NCBI GenBank assembly: GCA_002408725.1 | Contig: DHTR01000077.1 | Location: forward strand, 2,517 to 20,474 | Direction of reading: 5' to 3' | Length of the DNA: 17,958 bases | Origin: Pelotomaculum sp. UBA5255 | GTDB taxonomy: Bacteria > Bacillota > Desulfotomaculia > Desulfotomaculales > Pelotomaculaceae | Part shown: piece by piece, positions 12,603-17,958 of the stretch | Numbering within the stretch: position 1 is the stretch's first letter | Layout: every line of letters begins with the position of its first letter | Program-made: the position numbers and the translations under genes | The notes under the pieces: model-generated | Told to the model about the DNA's origin: nothing | What the model saw: only the letters and a program-made list of their open reading frames with translations | Database searches by the model: none

Positions 12603-13999
12603 TCAGGCTGGGAACTTTCTGGAGGTTTGGCTGGAAACCGCTTGCCAGCTACTTTTTTCTTTTTTTGGTGTTTTTTGCTCTAACACAGCTTACATCCATT
12701 GAAAGGGTTAGTCTCTGGGGAGCTGGGGCTGCTGCTTTTATCTGTTCTGCCATCCTTGCCTTGATCATGTATAAGCGCCTGATCAGTCCCCTGGGTGAAA
12801 TGGCCATGATTGCCCAGGAGATGGCCAGGGGGAACCTGGATCAAGAAATCCGAAACTTTGCCCAGGACGAAATTGGGGATCTGGCTTGTTCCATTAACTA
12901 CATGGCCAGGCAGCTAAAAAGCAATATTGAGGATGTCATCTCGGAAAAAAACCGGATCCAGGCTATTCTATCCAGTATGGCCGACGGCGTGATTGCCGTG
13001 GATAACTGGGGACGGGTGATTCTTGTCAACCCGGTGGTGGCGGAGCTGTTTGGAATCAACATGGCCTACAGTCAGGGAAAAAACATCCTTCGGGTCATTC
13101 GAAATTATGACCTGGAAAAAATGCTGAGTCAGGCTCTGGAAACCGGGTGTCCTATCGAAAAGCAAATTGAAATCTTAACGCCGGAGCCACTGATCTTTCG
13201 AGTTCATGTGACCCCCCTTAAGAATGTCGGAGTGGATCAGGGAGGGGCCGTAGCTGTGCTCAAGGATGTTACGGAAAGAAAAAGAGTGGAGGAAATGCGC
13301 AGCGATTTTGTTGCCAATGTGTCCCATGAGCTGAGGACTCCCCTGACTTCGATCCGGGGTTTCGCGGAGACGCTGCTGGACGGGGCCATTGAAGATCCAA
13401 AGGTGGCCAGGCAGTTTCTGGACATTATGAATGCGGAAACCGAGCGGTTGTCCAGGTTAATTGACGAACTTTTAAACCTGTCCAAGATTGAAGACCGTAA
13501 GACTGTACCAAACATTCAACTGCTAAAAATAAAGGATTTGATCCAGAGGTCTGTTGCCATCCTCAAATCCCGCGCCCAGGAGAAGGATATTACAATCAGT
13601 GTCAGCTTGCCCGAAAATATTCCGTTGGTTCCATGTGATTCTGATCTAATAAGTCAGGTTTTAATCAACCTGATTGACAATTCGATCAGTTATACCCAAC
13701 CGGGAGGGGAAATCCAAATCCGCGCCGCAGCGGGGGAGGACGAATTAAAGGTGGACGTGCAGGATAATGGTATTGGCATTCCGCCGGAAAGCCTATCCCG
13801 GGTTTTCGAACGATTCTACAGGGTCGATAAGGCACGCTCCCGGGAGCAGGGGGGCACCGGCCTGGGCCTTTCAATCGTTAAGCATATTATCGATGCCCAC
13901 TATGGAAGTGTTCAGGTAGAGAGTAAGGTCGGGATGGGCAGCATGTTTTCCTTTGTTTTGCCTTTGCGCGGGCCGACTGGCGGGAAATTGGTTCAATAA
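12596..13999 (+). CDS. PAS-containing sensor histidine kinase (PhoR-like)
   Basis: This 467-residue membrane histidine kinase is the partner of the preceding regulator; its start overlaps that gene by 7 bases. Two membrane helices (about 14-34 and 40-58) are joined by only a few residues, so there is no real extracytoplasmic sensor domain. Next come a HAMP domain (about 59-112, RLISPLGEMAMIAQEMARGN), a PAS domain (about 120-225, RIQAILSSMADGVIAVDN) and a HisKA domain with the phospho-acceptor His244 in NVSHELRTPLTSI. The HATPase domain has the N box LINLIDNSISYTQ, the G1 box DNGIGIPPE and the G2 box GGTGLGLSIVKHI. All catalytic boxes are present. The design matches PhoR/ResE-type kinases with intramembrane or cytosolic sensing, but the ligand cannot be told. 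Confidence 0.93.
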   Translation: MLIRLGTFWRFGWKPLASYFFLFLVFFALTQLTSIERVSLWGAGAAAFICSAILALIMYKRLISPLGEMAMIAQEMARGNLDQEIRNFAQDEIGDLACSINYMARQLKSNIEDVISEKNRIQAILSSMADGVIAVDNWGRVILVNPVVAELFGINMAYSQGKNILRVIRNYDLEKMLSQALETGCPIEKQIEILTPEPLIFRVHVTPLKNVGVDQGGAVAVLKDVTERKRVEEMRSDFVANVSHELRTPLTSIRGFAETLLDGAIEDPKVARQFLDIMNAETERLSRLIDELLNLSKIEDRKTVPNIQLLKIKDLIQRSVAILKSRAQEKDITISVSLPENIPLVPCDSDLISQVLINLIDNSISYTQPGGEIQIRAAAGEDELKVDVQDNGIGIPPESLSRVFERFYRVDKARSREQGGTGLGLSIVKHIIDAHYGSVQVESKVGMGSMFSFVLPLRGPTGGKLVQ

Positions 14000-14146
14000 A
14001 CCCGGTAAGTTTCAAACAGACCGGTGCTTGTATTTTTGCTAAAAATGGGTACGGGTGCTCTGTTCCACGCAGGAATTGGCTTTCTAGCCGTCGAAATAAG
14101 TTTCATTTGAAAGGTATCAATTTAGGGGAATTATTTGGGGGAATAA

Positions 14147-15109
14147 ATGAGAAAAGAAATCGCTGTCCCGGACCTTACGAGAAGGAGAAAGCGAAGAACC
14201 CCTAACTCGTACCTGCCTGTTATTATTTTGGTAGCACTGTTGGCCTGTGTATTCTTATTTGTCTGGGGACGCCTTACCGTTGCCGTGTCAAGAGTGCAGT
14301 TTCTTGCACTGCAGGAGGTGAGCCAGACCGCCCAAATGGAAGGTATTCTGCTCAAGGAGGAGCAGGTGATGCGAGCTCCGGCCAAGGGCAAGATTCATTT
14401 TGCGGCCGTGGACGGAAAACGTCTCGAAATGGGGGCGCTGGCAGCGCAGGTTGTGGCTGTGGAGCAGGGGAGCAGTGGGGCATCTTTTAATCTGATTACA
14501 CCTTCTGCAGGTATGTTTTGTACTCACCTGGACGGGCTTGAGAGTATTCTATCTCCCGCGAATCTCGATGTATTGGACTTTTCCAGGCTTGATAAAATAG
14601 CTCATAAGCAAGTCACCGAAGGAGAGCGGGTGGAAAAAGGACAGCCTGTATTAAAATTGATTGATAACCTGTCCACCGTTTATTTGTACGTGGAGGCGCC
14701 AAAGCCTGGGTTTCCGGTTGAGCTTTTGGAGAAGCCCGCGTGGTTTAAAGCAAAATGGGACAATCTTCCCCTGATGATTAAGCTGTTTAAGCTTGTGGAC
14801 AAAGGGGACAGGTGGGAGGGCTTATTTAATCTATCTGGTTATCCCGACCAGCTGGTTCACAACCGGAAGGTGCGTTTGAGCATTACCACAAGCCGGCTTG
14901 AAGGATTCCTCGTCCCGGATCAAGCTGTCGTTTACCGGGACGGCAAGCCCGGTATTTATCTGGCCGTTAAGAAAAGGGCCCAGTGGGTTCCTGTCAATGT
15001 TGAGGGTGAATTAGAAGGAAAGGTGGCCATTTCCGGCCGGGGATTGGGTGAAGACACCCGGTATGTGTGCAATCCTGTGCTGGCCCGGGAAGGAAGCCTG
15101 GTGGAATAA
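14147..15109 (+). CDS. HlyD-family membrane-anchored protein (adaptor-like), function unknown
   Basis: This is a 320-residue protein with a short basic cytosolic tail (residues 1-21, rich in Arg/Lys), one membrane helix (about 22-41) and an extracytoplasmic region. That region resembles HlyD/MFP adaptor proteins. Lipoyl-like half motifs occur around MEGILLKEEQVMRAPAKGKI and EGERVEKGQPVLKLID, and a C-terminal beta-barrel segment includes LEGFLVPDQAVVYRDGKPGIYL. The long coiled-coil of true adaptors is missing, and no transporter gene lies nearby. The ATG start follows a GGGGGAA Shine-Dalgarno, and yggS begins 14 bases after its stop. Its place beside yggS and sepF suggests a cell-envelope or division-linked role rather than drug export, but this is inference. 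Confidence 0.8.
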   Translation: MRKEIAVPDLTRRRKRRTPNSYLPVIILVALLACVFLFVWGRLTVAVSRVQFLALQEVSQTAQMEGILLKEEQVMRAPAKGKIHFAAVDGKRLEMGALAAQVVAVEQGSSGASFNLITPSAGMFCTHLDGLESILSPANLDVLDFSRLDKIAHKQVTEGERVEKGQPVLKLIDNLSTVYLYVEAPKPGFPVELLEKPAWFKAKWDNLPLMIKLFKLVDKGDRWEGLFNLSGYPDQLVHNRKVRLSITTSRLEGFLVPDQAVVYRDGKPGIYLAVKKRAQWVPVNVEGELEGKVAISGRGLGEDTRYVCNPVLAREGSLVE

Positions 15110-15123
15110 AGGGGCGTGTTGGA

Positions 15124-15885
15124 TTGGGTGTACTGGACAACCTTAACCGGGTGCGCCGGCAGATCGCTACAGCCGCTATCCGTGCAGGACGCGATCCGGA
15201 TCAAGTAAAGTTGGTAGCGGTTACCAAGAATGTTCCGGTGGAAATCATTGGGGAGCTTCTCACCCATGGGGTGAACAGCCTGGGGGAAAACAGGGCGCAG
15301 GAGTTGCTCCAAAAGCGGCACAAATTGCCGCCTGATGTGGATTGGCATTTTATTGGTCATCTTCAGACCAATAAAGTCAAGAAAATAATCGGTAAAGTCA
15401 GTTTAATTCATTCCCTGGACCGCTGGCCCCTGGCTCTGGAGATTCACCGGACGGCCTGTGCGGCCGGTATGGTTGCCAGAGTCCTGGTGCAGGTTAACGC
15501 CGCAGGTGAAAAAACAAAATTTGGCCTTTACCCTCAGGAAGTGGAGGAGTTTGTGGCTGAAGCCAGCCGTCTGTCAGGTCTTGAAATATGTGGCCTGATG
15601 ACCATTGCTCCCCGGTTTGAAAACCCGGAAGAGGCTCGCCCGGTCTTCAGGCAGATGAAGGAGTTAACCCTGCGGCTGAAGAACAGGCTGCAGGAAATCA
15701 AGTTGGATTACCTTTCCATGGGAATGAGTGGTGACTATGAAGTGGCCCTTGGGGAGGGCGCCAATATCCTGCGCATTGGGACGGCGATTTTTGGCGAACG
15801 TGTGTTGGAGGGCCATGGGTCCCCGGTAAGGGGCGGTCAGGATTCTCCTGCAAAACATTATAATCTTAAAAATGAGGAGGGATGA
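15124..15885 (+). CDS. yggS: YggS/YlmE family PLP homeostasis protein
   Basis: This 253-residue protein is of the COG0325 family, single-domain alanine-racemase-fold proteins that bind pyridoxal 5'-phosphate and keep vitamin B6 and amino-acid pools balanced. No enzymatic reaction is established. The PLP lysine is Lys35 in LVAVTKNVPVEII. Other family motifs are NSLGENRAQELLQK, DWHFIGHLQTNKVK, SLDRWPLALEI, VLVQVNAAGEKTKFGL, GLEICGLMTIAP, YLSMGMSGDYEVAL and LRIGTAIFGER. I chose TTG at 15124 because it has an AAAGGGG Shine-Dalgarno (overlapping the stop codon of the HlyD-like gene) and fits the family start. sepF's Shine-Dalgarno lies inside its last codons. In Bacillus this gene is ylmE, next to sepF. 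Confidence 0.94.
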   Translation: MGVLDNLNRVRRQIATAAIRAGRDPDQVKLVAVTKNVPVEIIGELLTHGVNSLGENRAQELLQKRHKLPPDVDWHFIGHLQTNKVKKIIGKVSLIHSLDRWPLALEIHRTACAAGMVARVLVQVNAAGEKTKFGLYPQEVEEFVAEASRLSGLEICGLMTIAPRFENPEEARPVFRQMKELTLRLKNRLQEIKLDYLSMGMSGDYEVALGEGANILRIGTAIFGERVLEGHGSPVRGGQDSPAKHYNLKNEEG

Positions 15886-15889
15886 AGCT

Positions 15890-16345
15890 GTGGCCGTGAA
15901 GCTTGTTGATAAGGTGCTTTGCTTCATGGGATTTGAAGAGGAGGCTGCGGAAGAGGAAGTTAAACTCAACCAGGAAGAGGAACAGGAAGAACAGCCCTGG
16001 CGCCGGAAAAGGGATAAGGCCAGGGAAAAGGGCGCTGTTGTAAGCCTCCCCACCCAGCGCCAGGTGCGGGTTGTGGTGGTTGAGCCCAAAGCCTTTGACG
16101 AGGTCAAGGATATTGCCGACAATATTAAAAACAGGCGGCCGGTTATCGTAAACCTGGAACAGGCCACTCCGGAACTGGCCAGGCGGGTGATAGATTTCGT
16201 TATTGGGGCAACCTACGCCTTAAACGGGAGTCAGCAAAAAGTGGGCAATGGAATATTCCTTTTCGTACCCAGCAACATGGATATAACCAGTGAATTAAAG
16301 GACCAGAACAGGGAAAAGGGAATGTTTTCCTGGATGCGTACATAA
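15890..16345 (+). CDS. sepF: Cell division protein SepF
   Basis: SepF is a membrane-binding protein that polymerises and anchors FtsZ to the membrane at the division site. The 151-residue protein begins MAVKLVDKVLCFMGFEEE, the amphipathic membrane-binding helix. An acidic linker rich in Glu (about 20-40) follows, then a basic patch. The folded core runs from about residue 60, with VRVVVVEPKAFDEVKDIADN, RPVIVNLEQATPELARRVIDF, and GATYALNGSQQKVGNGIFLFVP. The conserved glycine in GATYAL is present. I chose GTG at 15890 with AGGAGGG at 15875-15881 as the Shine-Dalgarno; an ATG at 15872 overlaps that site and adds six residues that do not fit. The gene starts four bases after yggS, so they share one transcript. 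Confidence 0.96.
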   Translation: MAVKLVDKVLCFMGFEEEAAEEEVKLNQEEEQEEQPWRRKRDKAREKGAVVSLPTQRQVRVVVVEPKAFDEVKDIADNIKNRRPVIVNLEQATPELARRVIDFVIGATYALNGSQQKVGNGIFLFVPSNMDITSELKDQNREKGMFSWMRT

Positions 16346-16366
16346 ACTTCATAAGGGGGTAGTGCT

Positions 16367-17185
16367 GTGCCTTTAAAGGGACAGAGAATCGGCTTCCTGG
16401 GCGCGGGGGTCATGGCGGAAGCCTTAGTCTCCGGCCTACTTAAAGCGGGCCTGGTAAAGCCTGCCGACCTTTTTGTAAGCGATGTCAACGCAGGGCGGTT
16501 GGAGCACCTCAGGCAGAAATTTATGGTTCAAGCTGCAGTTGATAACCAGACCCTGGTGAGACAGGCGGATATCGTCATCCTTGCTGTTAAGCCTCCGGTT
16601 GTTGTACCGTTATTAAAGGAAACTGCTTCATTGTGGGGTTCGGGACAAACCTTGATCTCTATTGCAGCCGGTGTGCCCACAGGGATTATCGAGTCATGCC
16701 TGGAAGGACCGGTACAAGTGGTGCGGGTAATGCCCAATACACCCTGCCTCGTGGGAGAAGGAGCCAGCGCGGTCAGTGCCGGAACTCAGGCATCCAGGGA
16801 CAGCGTTCAGAAGACCCTGGCCATCTTTGCGGCGGTGGGAAAAGCGGTGGAAGTGCCCGAATCTCTACTGGACTGTGTAACAGGTTTAAGCGGCAGCGGC
16901 CCAGGCTATATGTATCTGATCCTGGAGGGGTTTATCGACGGGGCGGTGAGGCTGGGTCTGCCCAGGGATGTGGCCAGGCTTTTAATCACTCAGACCATGC
17001 TGGGTGCTGCCAAAATGGTCCTGGAAACAGGAGAGCACCCCGCTAAATTAAGGGATATGGTGACGACACCGGGTGGAACTACCATAGCTGGATTGTATGC
17101 CCTGGAGGAAGGAGCTTGCAGGGCACTGCTGATGAAAGCGGTTGCAGAAGCTTCCAGCCGTTCGCGGGAGCAGTCCAATGAATGA
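16367..17185 (+). CDS. proC: Pyrroline-5-carboxylate reductase
   Basis: ProC reduces 1-pyrroline-5-carboxylate to L-proline with NAD(P)H, the last step of proline synthesis in the cytosol. The 272-residue protein has the Rossmann motif IGFLGAGVMAEAL at residues 8-20. Further motifs are VRVMPNTPCLVGEGASA, LSGSGPGYMYLILEGFIDG in the dimerising C-terminal domain, and DMVTTPGGTTIAGLYALEEG, the ProC signature region. All match the usual length and order. The start is GTG at 16367 with an AAGGGGG Shine-Dalgarno. It lies 21 bases after sepF in the same direction. proC is found between sepF and ylmG in many clostridial genomes, so it is a normal passenger of the cluster. Confidence 0.96.
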   Translation: MPLKGQRIGFLGAGVMAEALVSGLLKAGLVKPADLFVSDVNAGRLEHLRQKFMVQAAVDNQTLVRQADIVILAVKPPVVVPLLKETASLWGSGQTLISIAAGVPTGIIESCLEGPVQVVRVMPNTPCLVGEGASAVSAGTQASRDSVQKTLAIFAAVGKAVEVPESLLDCVTGLSGSGPGYMYLILEGFIDGAVRLGLPRDVARLLITQTMLGAAKMVLETGEHPAKLRDMVTTPGGTTIAGLYALEEGACRALLMKAVAEASSRSREQSNE

Positions 17186-17229
17186 TCAAGCGGGCCTGAG
17201 GGCCCTGTAGTTTAAATGTGGGGTGTGAC

Positions 17230-17496
17230 ATGGGTATTATCATTACTGCAATAGATGTTGCTTTTCAGGTTTATACCTGGCTGTTAATCATCCGGATCCT
17301 TCTTTCCTGGGCTCCCCGCCTTAATCCATATCACCCTGTGATCCGGTTTATTTATGAAATTACGGAGCCCTTTCTCGGGCTTTTCAGGCGGATTATTCCT
17401 CCCTTCGGAGCTATTGATTTCTCTCCGATCATTGCTTTTTTTGTCTTGCAATTGATCAGGCAAATTGTTATCGGATTTCTTTGGAGGATTATGTGA
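17230..17496 (+). CDS. ylmG: YggT family membrane protein (YlmG)
   Basis: This small 88-residue integral membrane protein is of the YggT/YlmG family, linked to cell division and, in plastids, to nucleoid or membrane organisation; its exact role is unknown. Two hydrophobic helices are visible: AIDVAFQVYTWLLIIRILLSW (about 7-27) and IIAFFVLQLIRQIVIGFLW near the end. Between them is the conserved stretch YEITEPFLGLFRRIIPPFGAIDFSPI. The ATG at 17230 has GGGG at 17219-17222 as a binding site; an in-frame GTG at 17218 overlaps that site. ylmH starts inside its last codon, so the two are translationally coupled. Confidence 0.92.
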   Translation: MGIIITAIDVAFQVYTWLLIIRILLSWAPRLNPYHPVIRFIYEITEPFLGLFRRIIPPFGAIDFSPIIAFFVLQLIRQIVIGFLWRIM

Positions 17497-17958
17497 GGTT
17501 GGATCGTGAGAAATGGCTGGCCCGTGCCCGGGACGGGGAGGAAAGGGCTTTGCTTGCCAGAGCACTAGATCGGGCGGAAGTCGTTTTGGCCGGCGGAATG
17601 ACCCAGGTGACCGGTTTTTATGACCCGTATCGCGCGGGTCTTATCATTTCCTCGGTGAAGACGGTTTCCGGCCTTATTGCTACGCCTTCAGGTGGCTATC
17701 CCGGCGCCGAACGGGTCCGGCTGGCTTTTCACCCGGTGGGGATTGAACCTCTCGAAGCAGATTACGATTTCGCTTTTATCTCAATTAAAGGTAACTTTAA
17801 AAAGGCCGGGGTTAATTACCGCGATGTCCAGGGGGCGGTTATGGGACTGGGCCTGAAGCGGGAAAAATTCGGGGATATTTGGCTCACAGAGGGAGCGGCA
17901 CAGGTCGTGGCTACGGGAGAGGTTGCGCCGTATCTTATTGCCAACCTGAACAGGGTTG
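17493..17958 (+). CDS. ylmH: YlmH family RNA-binding protein (5' part)
   Basis: This gene runs off the right edge after 155 codons with no stop. It begins with a GTG that overlaps the ylmG stop (GTGA) and has GGAGG at 17483-17487 as binding site. The encoded protein starts MRLDREKWLARARDGEER. It contains GFYDPYRAGLIISSV, the typical SGGYPGAERVRLAFHP, DYDFAFISIKGNFKKAGVNY and RDVQGAVMGLGLKREKFGDI, followed by AAQVVATGEVAPYLIANLN. These match the N-terminal RRM-like domain of YlmH, where an S4 RNA-binding domain follows; that part lies beyond the window. YlmH homologues bind ribosomes or RNA and are encoded before divIVA in Bacillus. Confidence 0.92.
   Translation, partial: MRLDREKWLARARDGEERALLARALDRAEVVLAGGMTQVTGFYDPYRAGLIISSVKTVSGLIATPSGGYPGAERVRLAFHPVGIEPLEADYDFAFISIKGNFKKAGVNYRDVQGAVMGLGLKREKFGDIWLTEGAAQVVATGEVAPYLIANLNRV

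Noticed and set aside
14000..14146. Terminator or promoter in the gap between the kinase gene and the HlyD-like gene
   Set aside because: Only a weak CCGGT/ACCGG pairing with a 13-base loop and no adjoining T tract; no convincing -35/-10 pair.
15664..16167. Minus-strand open frame across yggS/sepF
   Set aside because: It is antisense to two well-recognised genes, and the translation is Ser/Thr-rich without family features.
1..17958. CRISPR array, tRNA, rRNA, phage or defence genes
   Set aside because: No regularly spaced repeats, no cloverleaf or rRNA-like sequence, and all coding regions are explained by the listed genes.

Overview
The window looks like the chromosome of an endospore-forming, anaerobic, Gram-positive bacterium of moderate GC, most like the Peptococcaceae / Desulfotomaculum-Pelotomaculum group of Clostridia. 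That placement is inferred from protein resemblance and gene order, not from a search. The evidence is sporulation sigma factors sigE and sigG, an oxygen-sensitive class III ribonucleotide reductase, KhtTU, and the division-linked ylm/sepF cluster.

Layout. (1) 1-1803: the 3' part of sigE, then sigG behind a very good sigma-F-type promoter, then a YlmC/YmxH PRC-barrel gene. (2) 1862-5681: a nucleotide-reduction block of nrdR, nrdD and nrdG. A promoter overlapped by two NrdR-box-like sites 31 bp apart lies upstream. NrdD carries an in-frame 169-residue mini-intein just before a conserved active-site cysteine. Strong hairpin elements lie before and after nrdG. (3) 5757-7476, minus strand: khtT-khtU, a K+/H+ antiporter and its cytosolic regulator. 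(4) 7693-8823: a LysM-BsuPI-(PT)n-CBM-like protein without a signal peptide, behind a sigma-K-like promoter; probably a spore-envelope protein. (5) 8908-10934: a 22-bp-arm palindrome, a small FmdB-type zinc-ribbon gene (minus) and a beta-CASP metallo-beta-lactamase RNase-like gene (plus). (6) 10951-17958: pgeF, an OmpR-family response regulator with its PAS-containing histidine kinase, an HlyD-like membrane-anchored protein, yggS, sepF, proC, yggT (ylmG) and the start of ylmH.

How it fits together. In Bacillus the run sigE-sigG-ylmC-ylmD(pgeF)-ylmE(yggS)-sepF-ylmG-ylmH is nearly continuous. Here the same backbone is kept in order, but it is split between ylmC and pgeF by a roughly 9 kb insert (nrd, khtTU, LysM, fmdB, RNase) and again between pgeF and yggS by the two-component system and the HlyD-like gene. 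The right-hand genes from the HlyD-like gene to ylmH are tightly spaced and probably co-transcribed.

The most unusual items are the NrdD mini-intein, the LysM-BsuPI-CBM protein with a candidate mother-cell promoter, and the repeat-like hairpins around nrdG. I found no rRNA, tRNA, CRISPR array, intact insertion sequence or obvious defence system. No stretch longer than 300 bases lacks a gene.
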